Assembly (NCBI GenBank): GCA_035999765.1
Contig: CP108521.1
Span: 9,796,001-9,860,000 of the forward strand
Length of the DNA: 64,000 nt
Direction: 5' to 3'
DNA from: Streptomyces sp. NBC_01231
Lineage (GTDB): Bacteria; Actinomycetota; Actinomycetes; Streptomycetales; Streptomycetaceae
Shown piece after piece: positions 15,072 through 23,975 of this stretch. The translations under genes were made by a program, and so were the position numbers. Numbering within the stretch: position 1 is the first letter of the stretch; every line of letters begins with the position of its first letter. A model generated the notes under the pieces. That model saw nothing but the letters and a program-made list of their open reading frames with translations, made no database searches and had not been told where the DNA came from.

Positions 15072-16778
15072 GTGCACATCCTGCTCCTAGCCAGCGCGTT
15101 CAACAGTCTCACCCAGCGCGTCCACGCCGAGCTGCGCGACCGCGGTCACACCGTGGCGGTGGAACTGGCCCTGCCCGGCAGTCCGTTGCAGGACGTCGTA
15201 CGGCGGCACGCACCGCAGCTGATCGTGGCGCCGATGCTGAAGGCGGTGATCCCCGAGGAGGTGTGGACAGCGCACACCTGCCTCATCGTCCATCCGGGGC
15301 CCGTGGGCGACCGTGGACCGTCCTCCCTGGACTGGGCCATTCACGAGGGCGCGGACCAGTGGGGCGTCACCGTCCTGCAGGCCGACGAGGAGATGGACGC
15401 CGGTGACGTGTGGGCCTCCGTACCCTGCCGGGTCCCTCCGGTGTCCAAGAGCGAGCTGTACCGGGGTGAGATCGCCGACGCCGCGCTCGAAGCCGTCCTG
15501 CTCGCCGTGGAGCGCTTCGCCGGCGGAACCCACGTACCGCGCAAGCAGGACGCGGCAGGCGGCGCCGACGCTCGGCTGCGCGCACGGCCGTACCTCGACC
15601 AGAGCGTCCGGCGGATCGACTGGGCCGAGGACTCCACGCAGGACCTCCTGCGCAAGCTGAGAGCGGCGGACTCGCAGCCCGGTGTGCTGGATGAGCTGCT
15701 CGGCGGTGAGTGGTATCTGCACGGCGGTCATCTTGAGAGCGTGTTGCGCGGTCGCCCGGGCGAGTTGCTGGCCACCCGGGCCGGAGCGGTCTGCCGGGCC
15801 ACCAGGGACGGCGCCGTGTGGATCCCCGAACTGCGGCCCCGGCGTGGGCCCGGGCAGCCACCCACGTTCAAACTGCCCGCCGTGCGTGCCCTGGGCGACC
15901 GGCTGCCTCCGCTGCCCGAGCACGACCTGCCGCCGCTGCCACGGGCGCGGCATGCTACCTGGACGGACATCCGCTACCGGGAGGACGGGAACGTGGGCTT
16001 CCTCGCGTTCTCCTTCCCCGGCGGCGCCATGAGCACGGAGCAGTGCCGGCGTCTGCTGGACGCCTACCGGGAAGCATGCGCGCGTCCCACGTCGGTGCTG
16101 GTGCTGGGCGGCGAACGGGACTTCTTCTCCAACGGGATCCATCTCAACGTCATCGAGGCCGCCGACGACCCCGCCGCCGAGTCCTGGGCGAACATCAACG
16201 CCATCGACGATCTGGTCGAGGCGGTCCTGACGACGACCGACCGGGTGGTGGTCTCCGCGGTCGCGGGCAACGCCGCGGCGGGCGGGGTGATGCTCGCCCT
16301 GGCGGCCGACGAGGTGTGGTGCCGCTCCGGCGCCGTGCTGAACCCCCACTACCGCCTGATGGGCCTGTACGGCTCGGAGTACTGGACGCACACCCTGCCG
16401 CGCAGGGTGGGCCCCGCGACCGCCGAACGGCTCATGCGTGAGGCTCTGCCGGTGAGCTCGGCGGGCGCCCTGAGCCTCGGTCTCGTCGACCGGGTGGTCG
16501 ACTGCGGTCCTGACGACTTCGCGCGGGAGGTCGGCGCCCTGGCGGCGCGGCTGGCGTCACTTCCGGCGACGGCGTCACGGATCACCGGGAAGAAGACGGA
16601 GCTGGACCGGCTGGAGAGCGCGACCCCGCTGGCCGCCTTCCGTGAGCAGGAACTCGCCCGGATGCGCCGGACCTTCGACGACCCGCACGCCCCGTACCAC
16701 GCTCTGCGTCGTTCGTTCGTCCACAAGGAACGGCCGTCGTGCACCCCGCCGCACCTCGGTCCCGCCCCGCTCGCGTAG
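15072..16778 (+). CDS. hypX: HypX/HoxX hydrogenase maturation protein
   Basis: The 568-residue product joins an N-terminal formyltransferase-like domain (about 1-270; HPGPVGDRGPSSLDWAI and QADEEMDAGDVW) to a C-terminal crotonase-like domain (about 290-560; FFSNGIHLNVIEAA, AGNAAAGGVMLALAADE). HypX uses a formyl donor to make the active-site CO ligand during aerobic [NiFe]-hydrogenase maturation. The GTG at 15072 follows GGAGG by 5 bases and gives the family start VHILLLASAFNSL; an open extension of 58 residues upstream lacks homology. The gene ends 138 bases before the small-subunit gene. Its presence indicates maturation under oxic conditions. Confidence 0.92.
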   Translation: MHILLLASAFNSLTQRVHAELRDRGHTVAVELALPGSPLQDVVRRHAPQLIVAPMLKAVIPEEVWTAHTCLIVHPGPVGDRGPSSLDWAIHEGADQWGVTVLQADEEMDAGDVWASVPCRVPPVSKSELYRGEIADAALEAVLLAVERFAGGTHVPRKQDAAGGADARLRARPYLDQSVRRIDWAEDSTQDLLRKLRAADSQPGVLDELLGGEWYLHGGHLESVLRGRPGELLATRAGAVCRATRDGAVWIPELRPRRGPGQPPTFKLPAVRALGDRLPPLPEHDLPPLPRARHATWTDIRYREDGNVGFLAFSFPGGAMSTEQCRRLLDAYREACARPTSVLVLGGERDFFSNGIHLNVIEAADDPAAESWANINAIDDLVEAVLTTTDRVVVSAVAGNAAAGGVMLALAADEVWCRSGAVLNPHYRLMGLYGSEYWTHTLPRRVGPATAERLMREALPVSSAGALSLGLVDRVVDCGPDDFAREVGALAARLASLPATASRITGKKTELDRLESATPLAAFREQELARMRRTFDDPHAPYHALRRSFVHKERPSCTPPHLGPAPLA

Positions 16779-16916
16779 ACCGGTCCGACCCCCTCCGCCG
16801 CGGACGTCACCGGAACGGCCCTCCATGGCATCTCGTCACGGCCGAACCACTGGTACGAAGAAAAGCGACGGTCGAAATACCGACTTTCTTCCCTTACCTC
16901 CCCAGGAGGCGGTCCC

Positions 16917-18005
16917 ATGACTGAGGCGACGCCGGGCACGGTCGGCGCTGCGGACGCGAACGGCGCGCTCGCCGACGAGACACCCACGATCCACATCCTC
17001 TGGATCAACGCGGGGCTGAGCTGTGACGGCGACTCGGTCGCGTTGACGGCGGCCATGCAGCCCAGCATCGAGGAGATCGTGCTCGGTGTGCTGCCGGGTC
17101 TTCCGAAGATCGCCGTCCACTGGCCGCTCATCGACTTCGAGTGCGGTCCGATCGGCGGCTCGGACACGTTCATCGAGTGGTTCTTCAAGGGGGAGCGAGG
17201 CGAGATCGACCCGTTCGTCCTGGTCGTCGAGGGCTCCGTCCCCAACGAGGCGATCAAGCCCGAGGGCTACTGGTGCGGCTTCGGCGACAACCCGGAGACC
17301 GGCCAGCCGATCACCACCAGCGAGTGGATCGACCGGCTCGCCCCGAAGGCCCTGGCCGTCGTCGCCATCGGCACCTGCGCCACCTACGGCGGCATCCACG
17401 CCATGGCGGGCAACCCGACCGGCGCGATGGGCGTACCGGACTACCTCGGCTGGGACTGGAAGTCCCACGCCGGCATCCCCATCGTGTGCGTCCCCGGCTG
17501 TCCGATCCAGCCCGACAACTTCTCCGAGACGCTCACCTATCTGCTCTACCAGGCGGCCGGTGCGGCCCCGATGATCCCGCTGGACGACAAGCTGCGCCCG
17601 ACCTGGCTGTTCGGGGCCACCGTGCACGAGGGCTGCGACCGTGCGGGCTACTACGAACAGGGCCAGTTCGCCCTGTCGTACGACTCGCCGAAGTGCCTGG
17701 TCAAGCTGGGCTGCTGGGGCCCGGTCGTCAAGTGCAACGTGCCCAAGCGCGGCTGGATGAACGGGATCGGCGGCTGCCCCAACGTCGGCGGTATCTGCAT
17801 CGCCTGCACCATGCCCGGGTTCCCCGACAAGTTCATGCCGTTCATGGACGAGCCCCCTGGCGCCAAGGTGTCGAGCAACGCCAGCGAGGCCTACGGCGCC
17901 GTGGTCCGCAAGTTGCGGTCGATCACCGCGAAGACGGTGGACAAGGAGCCCAAGTGGCGCCGCACCGGAGACAAGATCACCACCGGCTACCGACCCCCGT
18001 GGTGA
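16917..18005 (+). CDS. hhyS: group 1h [NiFe]-hydrogenase small subunit
   Basis: The 362-residue small subunit carries three Fe-S clusters. Proximal ligands appear to be Cys36, Cys154 (GTCATYGG) and Cys195 (PGCPIQP), with the fourth in SCDGDS, where Asp39 replaces the usual second Cys; this 3Cys/1Asp cluster is a mark of actinobacterial high-affinity enzymes. Distal ligands are probably His237, Cys240, Cys260 and Cys266, and medial ones Cys273, Cys294 and Cys297. No twin-arginine signal is present, so the enzyme is not Tat-exported through this subunit. The start follows AGGAGG by 7 bases. The large subunit follows 83 bases later. Confidence 0.95.
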   Translation: MTEATPGTVGAADANGALADETPTIHILWINAGLSCDGDSVALTAAMQPSIEEIVLGVLPGLPKIAVHWPLIDFECGPIGGSDTFIEWFFKGERGEIDPFVLVVEGSVPNEAIKPEGYWCGFGDNPETGQPITTSEWIDRLAPKALAVVAIGTCATYGGIHAMAGNPTGAMGVPDYLGWDWKSHAGIPIVCVPGCPIQPDNFSETLTYLLYQAAGAAPMIPLDDKLRPTWLFGATVHEGCDRAGYYEQGQFALSYDSPKCLVKLGCWGPVVKCNVPKRGWMNGIGGCPNVGGICIACTMPGFPDKFMPFMDEPPGAKVSSNASEAYGAVVRKLRSITAKTVDKEPKWRRTGDKITTGYRPPW

Positions 18006-18088
18006 GCGTCCGCCGCACGTAATCCGCTCCCTGCTTCGTGCACCCCCCCCACACGAACCTCCCGCGCAACGAAGGGCACGGCACACAG

Positions 18089-19873
18089 ATGGCACCGAAG
18101 ACGAAGGCGGCCGGAGACGGCAGCGGCCTGGTGGAGATGGCCTGGGACCCGATCACCCGGATCGTGGGCAGCCTCGGCATCCACACGAAGATCGACTTCA
18201 AGCAGAAGCGGGTCGCCGAGTGCTACAGCACGTCGTCGGTCTTCCGCGGCTACAGCGTCTTCATGCGCGGCAAGGACCCCCGCGACGCCCACTTCATCAC
18301 CAGCCGCATCTGCGGCATCTGCGGGGACAACCACGCCACCTGCTCGGTGTACGCGCAGAACATGGCGTACGGCGTGAAGCCCCCGCACCTCGGCGAGTGG
18401 ATCATCAACCTCGGCGAGTCCGCGGAGTACATGTTCGACCACAACATCTTCCAGGAGAACCTGGTAGGGGTCGACTACTGCGAGAAGATGGTCAAGGAGA
18501 CCAACCCCGGCGTCCTCGAACTCGCCGAGCGCACCGAGGCGCCGCACGCGGGCGAGCACGGCTACCGCACCATCGCCGACATCATGCGCTCGCTGAACCC
18601 CCTGGAAGGGGAGTTCTACCGCGAGGCCCTCCAGGTCAGCCGCTACACGCGCGAGATGTTCTGTCTGATGGAGGGCCGCCATGTGCACCCCTCCACGCTC
18701 TACCCGGGCGGCGTCGGCACCATCGCCTCCGTCCAGCTCTTCACGGACTACCTCAGCCGGCTGATGAAGTACGTGGAGTTCATGAAGCGCGTCGTACCCC
18801 TGCACGACGACCTCTTCGACTTCTTCTACGAGGCGCTGCCCGGCTACGAGGAAGTGGGCCGCCGACGGGTCATGCTCGGCTGCTGGGGCGCGCTCAACGA
18901 CCCCGAGTACTGCGACTTCACCTACGCCAACATGACCGACTGGGGCCGGCGCATGTTCGTCACCCCCGGCATCGTCGTCGACGGCAAGCTCGTCACCAAC
19001 GACCTCACCGAGATCAACCTCGGCATCCGCATCCTGCTGGGCAGCTCCTACTACGAGGACTGGCAGGGCCAGGAACAGTTCGTCACCCATGACCCGCTCG
19101 GCAACCCGGTGGACCCGCGCCACCCGTGGAACCAGCACACCATCCCCGCCCCGCAGAAGCGGAACTTCGACGACAAGTACAGCTGGGTCATGTCCCCGCG
19201 CTGGTTCGACGGCAAGGACCACCTCGCCCTGGACACCGGCGGCGGCCCCATCGCCCGCCTCTGGTCGACCGCCCTGTCCGGACTCGTCGACACCGGGTAC
19301 GTCAAGGCCACCGGCCACAGCGTGGTCATCAACCTGCCCCGCACCATGACCAGGCCCGAGACCAGCTTCGAGTGGAAGATCCCGAAGTGGAGCAACGCGC
19401 TGGAACGCAACCGCGCGCGCACCTACTTCCAGGCCTACACGGCCGCCATCGCCCTGCACTTCGCGGAGAAGGGCCTCGCGGAGGTCCGGGCCGGACGCAC
19501 CCAGACCTGGGAGAAGTTCGAGGTCCCGGACGAGAGCATCGGTGTCGGCTTCACCGAGGCGGTCCGAGGCGTCCTCTCCCACCACATGGTGATCCGCGAC
19601 GGCAAGATCGCCAACTACCACCCGTACCCGCCGACCCCCTGGAACGCCAGCACCAGGGACTCCTTCGGTACGCCGGGCCCGTACGAGGACGCCGTCCAGA
19701 ACACGCCCATCTTCGAGGAGAACACCCCGGAGAACTTCAAGGGCATCGACATCATGCGCGCCGTCCGCAGCTTCGACCCCTGTCTGCCCTGCGGCGTCCA
19801 CATGTACGTCGGCGGCGGCAAGACGGTGAAGTCGATGCACGTGCCCACCGGCCTGAGCGGGCTGGGCGGATGA
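18089..19873 (+). CDS. hhyL: group 1h [NiFe]-hydrogenase large subunit
   Basis: The 594-residue large subunit binds the Ni-Fe centre through two CxxC pairs, RICGICGDNH (Cys75, Cys78) near the N-terminus and DPCLPCGVH (Cys565, Cys568) near the C-terminus. A 23-residue tail follows His571, which the protease at 23172 would remove on nickel insertion. The family oxidises H2, including at atmospheric levels, and feeds respiration. ATG 18089 gives the usual N-terminus; a GTG at 18038 lacks a ribosome-binding site. The stop overlaps the NifU-like gene (ATGA). This is the structural core of the locus. Confidence 0.96.
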   Translation: MAPKTKAAGDGSGLVEMAWDPITRIVGSLGIHTKIDFKQKRVAECYSTSSVFRGYSVFMRGKDPRDAHFITSRICGICGDNHATCSVYAQNMAYGVKPPHLGEWIINLGESAEYMFDHNIFQENLVGVDYCEKMVKETNPGVLELAERTEAPHAGEHGYRTIADIMRSLNPLEGEFYREALQVSRYTREMFCLMEGRHVHPSTLYPGGVGTIASVQLFTDYLSRLMKYVEFMKRVVPLHDDLFDFFYEALPGYEEVGRRRVMLGCWGALNDPEYCDFTYANMTDWGRRMFVTPGIVVDGKLVTNDLTEINLGIRILLGSSYYEDWQGQEQFVTHDPLGNPVDPRHPWNQHTIPAPQKRNFDDKYSWVMSPRWFDGKDHLALDTGGGPIARLWSTALSGLVDTGYVKATGHSVVINLPRTMTRPETSFEWKIPKWSNALERNRARTYFQAYTAAIALHFAEKGLAEVRAGRTQTWEKFEVPDESIGVGFTEAVRGVLSHHMVIRDGKIANYHPYPPTPWNASTRDSFGTPGPYEDAVQNTPIFEENTPENFKGIDIMRAVRSFDPCLPCGVHMYVGGGKTVKSMHVPTGLSGLGG

Positions 19874-20400
19874 GCGCGGGGACGGCGACCGTACCGGTGA
19901 ACGCGGAGCAGACCGGACGCCGCGTCGAGGAGGTGCTGGAACGGCTGGCCGCGAGCGGGGACCCGGCCGCCGCCGCGGCGGAGGAACTCGTACGGTCCCT
20001 CATGGACTTCTACGGTGCCGGCCTCGCCCGCATCATCCACCTGCTGTCCTCCGCTCCCGGCGAACCGCCGGTGGGACTGCTCGGTGACGAACTGGTCGCG
20101 AGCCTGCTCGTCCTGCACGACCTGCACCCCGAGGACCGCGACACCCGTATCGCCCGGGCGCTCGACAGCGTCCGCGAACACGCCCTGGACGTCGTGGACT
20201 TCGACGAGGAGAGCGGCACCCTGACGCTGCGCACCCGGGAGGCCGGCGGCTGCGGTTGCGGCTCCGGCACAGGGGCCCTGGAAGCCGCGGAGGCGGCCCT
20301 CGCCTGCTTCGCACCGGAGGTCAGGACCGTCGACGTACAGACCGCACCCGTGGGGCCCACGCTCCTCCAGATCGGCACCGCACCGACGGGGGCCCGATGA
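19870..20400 (+). CDS. NifU C-terminal-like protein of the hydrogenase operon
   Basis: The 176-residue product has a helical N-terminal region (about 10-85). Its C-terminal half resembles the NifU Fe-S scaffold domain, with GGCGCGSGTGALEAAEAAL in the place of the usual GGCxxCxxS motif. Such domains carry Fe-S clusters to target proteins. Here it could load or repair the three small-subunit clusters, including the unusual Asp-ligated one. The ATG overlaps the hhyL stop, and the next gene overlaps in turn, so it is firmly in the operon. Scaffold or delivery function is inference. Confidence 0.8.
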   Translation: MSAGTATVPVNAEQTGRRVEEVLERLAASGDPAAAAAEELVRSLMDFYGAGLARIIHLLSSAPGEPPVGLLGDELVASLLVLHDLHPEDRDTRIARALDSVREHALDVVDFDEESGTLTLRTREAGGCGCGSGTGALEAAEAALACFAPEVRTVDVQTAPVGPTLLQIGTAPTGAR

Positions 20401-21059
20401 CGGCGTCCCCGGCGACGCGCACGCCCGGCCTGCGGAGGTTCCTCACCGAGAGACCTCCGCAGCCCGAACGGTGCGAGCTGTGCGCCGTGCCGGTGGGGGC
20501 GGACCACCGTCACCTCGTAGACACCGAGAAACGCGCCCTCGCCTGCGCCTGCGCCCCCTGCGCGCTGCTGATGGAACAGCCGGGCGCCGCCGCGGGCCGC
20601 TTCCGCACGGTCCCGGCCCGCTACCTCACCGACCCCCGGCACCACCTCGACGACAGTGCCTGGGAGGCGTTGCAGATCCCGGTCGGCGTCGCCTTCCTCT
20701 TCCGCAACGCGGCGCTCGACCGACTGGTCGCCCTCTACCCGAGCCCGGCCGGAGCCACCGAGAGCGAACTCGAACCGGCCACCTGGACGGACGTCCTCGG
20801 TGGCAGCCGCCTCGCCGGACTCCTCGAACCCGACGTGGAGGCGCTGCTGCTGCGCCGCACCGACGGCCGCTGCGAGTGCCACCTCGTACCGATCGACATC
20901 TGCTACGAACTCGTCGGCCGTATGCGCCTGTTGTGGCAGGGCTTCGACGGCGGAGCCGAGGCCCGCGCCGCGCTCGACGCGTTCTTCGCGGACGTCGCGC
21001 GACGCGTCCGGCCCGTGGACGAGGCGGGGCACCCGTCGGACGAGGCGGTCCGCCCGTGA
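20397..21059 (+). CDS. DUF5947-like protein of the hydrogenase operon
   Basis: The 220-residue product matches the pattern I associate with DUF5947. An N-terminal metal-site candidate (Cys26 and Cys29 in CELC; Cys50, Cys52 and Cys55 in CACAPC) is followed by a mixed alpha/beta region and a further CECH pair at about 162. No enzyme fold is evident. It overlaps both neighbours by 4 bases. The cysteine pattern suggests zinc or Fe-S binding; a role in hydrogenase assembly or electron transfer is inferred from position. Confidence 0.72.
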   Translation: MTASPATRTPGLRRFLTERPPQPERCELCAVPVGADHRHLVDTEKRALACACAPCALLMEQPGAAAGRFRTVPARYLTDPRHHLDDSAWEALQIPVGVAFLFRNAALDRLVALYPSPAGATESELEPATWTDVLGGSRLAGLLEPDVEALLLRRTDGRCECHLVPIDICYELVGRMRLLWQGFDGGAEARAALDAFFADVARRVRPVDEAGHPSDEAVRP

Positions 21060-21748
21060 CGCAGTTCTCCTTCGCCTGCACCGGCGTCCGCGCCGACCGG
21101 TACGCCGCCGGACCGACCCTCGTCTTCCGGCTGCGTGTCACCGCGGCCGACAACGCACACGTGCACGCCGTCGCGCTGCGCTGCCAGATCCGTATCGAAC
21201 CCGCCCGCCGGACCTACGAGTCCGCCGAGGCCGACGGGCTGGCGGACCTCTTCGGTGAGCGCTCCCGCTGGGGCAGCTCGCTCCAGCCGGTGCAGTTCGC
21301 CCAGGTCGCGCTCATGGTCCCGAGTTTCACCGGGGAGATCGAAGCCGACCTCGTCGTGCCCTGCACCTACGACATGGACATCGCCGCGACCCGCTACTTC
21401 GCGGCTCTCACCGACGGCGACGTTCCGCTGCTGATGCTCTTCTCCGGTACGGCCTTCACCGGAGCCGGCGGTTTCCAGGTCGAGCCGGTCCCGTGGGACC
21501 GGGAGGCGGCCTTCCGGATGCCGGTCGCCACCTGGCGGGAGATGATCGAGCAGCACTTCCCCGGGTGCGGCTGGATCCGGCTGCCCCGCGACACCATGGA
21601 CGCCCTCCTCGCCTACCGCTCCCGGCACGCGCTGGCCTCCTGGGAGTCGACCCTCAAGGCACTGCTCGACGACAAAGGCGCCGCGGACCCGCCGCGGAGG
21701 GACCCGCTGCGCGCGCTCACCGGCACCACCGGAAGGACGGATTCGTGA
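21056..21748 (+). CDS. DUF6084-like protein of the hydrogenase operon
   Basis: The 230-residue product is predicted rich in beta strands, with motifs such as VHAVALRCQIRIEPARR, VPCTYDMDIAATRYFAAL and VPLLMLFSGTAF. No signal peptide or membrane helix is visible. I associate the pattern with DUF6084 but know no biochemical function. The GTG at 21056 overlaps the previous stop (GTGA), and the downstream gene overlaps in the same way. Tight packing within hhySL accessory genes implies a dedicated role in hydrogenase biogenesis or complex structure. Confidence 0.7.
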   Translation: MTQFSFACTGVRADRYAAGPTLVFRLRVTAADNAHVHAVALRCQIRIEPARRTYESAEADGLADLFGERSRWGSSLQPVQFAQVALMVPSFTGEIEADLVVPCTYDMDIAATRYFAALTDGDVPLLMLFSGTAFTGAGGFQVEPVPWDREAAFRMPVATWREMIEQHFPGCGWIRLPRDTMDALLAYRSRHALASWESTLKALLDDKGAADPPRRDPLRALTGTTGRTDS

Positions 21749-23175
21749 CCGTGACCGCGTTCGCCCCCGAGACCGAGGAGCGGTTCACCCTCGCCCGGCA
21801 GGTGGCCGACGCCGTTCTCTTCGAGGGCTATGTCCTCTACCCGTACCGCGCTTCGGCGGCCAAGAACCGGCTGCGTTGGCAGTTCGGGGTGCTCGTGCCG
21901 CCCGGCTGGGGCGCCGAGTGCGAGGAGCACGACTTCCAGCACACCGAGTGCCTGATGGAACCGAAGGCGGGCGCGACCCTCTCGGTCGAGGTGCGCTTCC
22001 TGCACGCCCGGCGCCGGATCGTGCAGCAGCTCCGCCCGGAAGGCCGCTACGACGTGGTTCCCGAACTCCACCTGGAAGACCGGGTGTTGGTGCCCTGGGA
22101 CGAGGGTGACGAGGAGCGCGTCGAGGTGGTCGCGTCGGTGGACGAGCTCCTCGGCGACGGCGTCACACATCCCTTCCGACGCCCCGCCCGGGAGGACACC
22201 ACACCGGTTCTGGACGCGGCCGGCCGTACCGTCGGCCGACTGGTCCGGCGGTGCGAGGAGATCAGCGGGACGGTCCGGCTGTCCGCAAGCGAACTCGACG
22301 GTCCCTACCGGACCCTGCGGCTGACCGCCGTCGTCGAGAACACCAGCGACTGGACACCCCCCGAGGGCCGCGGCGCCGACCGGGACGCGGCACTGCCGCA
22401 CTCACTGGTGGCCACCCACATGCTCATGGCCCTCAGCGCCGGATCGTTCCTGTCGATGACCGATCCCCCCGAGTGGGCCAAGGGTGCGGTCGCCGCCTGC
22501 CGCAACCTGCACACCTGGCCCGTACTCGCCGGAGAACCCGGCCGCGCCGACCTCGTGCTGTCCTCGCCGATCATCCTGGAGGACCATCCCGCGATCGCCC
22601 CGGAGAGCCCCGGCGCGCTCTACGACGCCACCGAGATCGACGAGATCCTCGCGCTGCGCACCGCGGCCCTCACCGACGAGGAGAAACGCGAGGCCCGGGG
22701 CACCGACGAGCGGGCCGCCGCCGTGATCGAGCTGGCGGACTCGATGCCGCCCGAGGTTCTGGAGCGACTGCACGGGGCGGTGCGCAGCCTGCGCGAAGTG
22801 ACCGGCCCGGGCCCGGCCGCCCCGGACGGCGGCTTCCCCGACGAGTACGGGGTGCAGCGGCCCGACACCCCCTGGTGGGACCCGGCGAGCGAGGCGGGAT
22901 TCGACCCGGCGGAGGACCGGGTGGTCGTGGACGGCCGGTCGGTGGGCCGGGGCAGCCGCGTCGAACTGCACCCGGGCCTGCGGCGCACGGACGCGCAGGA
23001 CATCTTCCTGCGGGGCAGCACCGCGAAGGTCGAGGCGGTGCTGCACGACGTCGACGGCGGGGTGCACCTGGCGGTCACGGTCGAGGGCGACCCGGGCGCC
23101 GACATCCGCCGCGAGCAGGGACGGTTCCTGTACTTCCAGCCCGACGAGGTCACACCGCTGGAGGACGACGTATGA
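21745..23175 (+). CDS. uncharacterised 476-residue protein of the hydrogenase operon
   Basis: I do not recognise the family. The N-terminal part (about 1-300) opens with FTLARQVADAVLFEGYVLYPY and includes PHSLVATHMLMALSAGSFLSM and LSSPIILEDHPAIAPESPG. An acidic helical middle (about 300-360) follows. The C-terminal 75 residues (GRGSRVELHPGLR to YFQPDEVTPL) look like a small beta-barrel similar in size to HypC or OB folds. It is soluble, with GTG 21745 overlapping the previous stop and an ATGA overlap into the protease gene. A chaperone or scaffold role is plausible but unproven. Confidence 0.72.
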   Translation: MTVTAFAPETEERFTLARQVADAVLFEGYVLYPYRASAAKNRLRWQFGVLVPPGWGAECEEHDFQHTECLMEPKAGATLSVEVRFLHARRRIVQQLRPEGRYDVVPELHLEDRVLVPWDEGDEERVEVVASVDELLGDGVTHPFRRPAREDTTPVLDAAGRTVGRLVRRCEEISGTVRLSASELDGPYRTLRLTAVVENTSDWTPPEGRGADRDAALPHSLVATHMLMALSAGSFLSMTDPPEWAKGAVAACRNLHTWPVLAGEPGRADLVLSSPIILEDHPAIAPESPGALYDATEIDEILALRTAALTDEEKREARGTDERAAAVIELADSMPPEVLERLHGAVRSLREVTGPGPAAPDGGFPDEYGVQRPDTPWWDPASEAGFDPAEDRVVVDGRSVGRGSRVELHPGLRRTDAQDIFLRGSTAKVEAVLHDVDGGVHLAVTVEGDPGADIRREQGRFLYFQPDEVTPLEDDV

Positions 23176-23714
23176 ACCCCTCCCCGCAGTCAGGCCCCAA
23201 AACCCTCGTCGCCGGCATCGGCAACATCTTCCTCGGGGACGACGGCTTCGGCGTGGAGACCGCCCGCCGGCTCGCCGAGCGCGACCTGCCCGGACACATC
23301 GAGGTCGTGGACATCGGGGTGCGCGGGGTGCACCTCGCCTACCAGCTCCTGGACGGCTACCACACCCTCGTCCTCGTGGACGCCACGGCGCGCGGCGAAG
23401 CCCCCGGCACGCTGTACGTGATCGACCACGACATCGGCGGGAGCCCTTCGCCCCCCGCCGCCACGCTGGACGGCCACCGGATGACCCCCGACGCCGTCCT
23501 GGCGCTGCTGGGCACCCTGTGCGCCGGGACCGGCGGGGAACCACCACGCCGCGTCCTGGTCGTCGGCTGCGAACCGGCCTCGGTGGAGGAGGGCATCGGC
23601 CTCAGTGCGCCGGTGTCCGACGCCGTACCGGAGGCCGTCCGGCTGATCGAAGAGCTGCTGCGGGACGGCGAGCCGTCCGCGGCGCAGGCCTCAACCGCTG
23701 AGGCTACGACATGA
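23172..23714 (+). CDS. hydrogenase maturation protease (HyaD/HycI family)
   Basis: The 180-residue product has the family N-terminus, VAGIGNIFLGDDGFGVE, with the nickel-sensing Asp near residue 24, then VVDIGVRG and VLVDATARG (second acidic ligand). It would cleave the 23-residue tail of HhyL after His571 once nickel is in place. The usual metal-site histidine is probably in the LDGHRMTPDAVL segment. The ATG overlaps the previous stop, and the gene ends 11 bases before a 34-residue ORF. Confidence 0.9.
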   Translation: MNPSPQSGPKTLVAGIGNIFLGDDGFGVETARRLAERDLPGHIEVVDIGVRGVHLAYQLLDGYHTLVLVDATARGEAPGTLYVIDHDIGGSPSPPAATLDGHRMTPDAVLALLGTLCAGTGGEPPRRVLVVGCEPASVEEGIGLSAPVSDAVPEAVRLIEELLRDGEPSAAQASTAEATT

Positions 23715-23725
23715 GGAGAGACGGG

Positions 23726-23830
23726 ATGAAGAAGATCGTCATCGGCGGAGCGGCCGTCGCCGCCATGGTCGCTGTCGTCGTCGAGGTGCTTCCCGACCTG
23801 AGGCGCTACCTGCGCATCCGACGGATGTGA
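23726..23830 (+). CDS. 34-residue single-span membrane microprotein (DUF6893-like)
   Basis: This small ORF encodes 34 residues. A start Met-Lys-Lys is followed by one hydrophobic helix (about 4-21, IVIGGAAVAAMVAVVVEV) and a basic tail, LPDLRRYLRIRRM. AGGAGAG lies 5 bases before the ATG, a strong translation signal. It resembles the streptomycete DUF6893 microproteins. Topology by positive charge would place the Arg-rich tail in the cytoplasm. Its place between the protease and hypA suggests a membrane tether or partner for the otherwise soluble hydrogenase; this is inference. Confidence 0.7.
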   Translation: MKKIVIGGAAVAAMVAVVVEVLPDLRRYLRIRRM

Positions 23831-23975
23831 ACCTCGGCCGCCACCGGTGTGCCGCGCGGTTGCGTCGAACGGCGTACCCGCCGGCCGGTCACGGCGCGCC
23901 GGGCCGTACGACCCGGCCGCTGCACCTCTAATGAAGGCCGACCCGAGGCAGGCGCGGACGGGAGGACGCAGACCC

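Noticed and set aside
17987..19840. A 617-codon open frame on the minus strand across the hydrogenase large subunit
   Set aside because: It is a third-position GC shadow of hhyL; its translation is low-complexity Val/Asp/Glu/His without any recognisable domain, while the plus strand encodes an unmistakable NiFe subunit.
23899..23916. Imperfect palindrome CCGGGCCGTACGACCCGG in the gap before hypA
   Set aside because: GC-rich chance dyads of this quality are common here, and there is no promoter or second copy to support a role.
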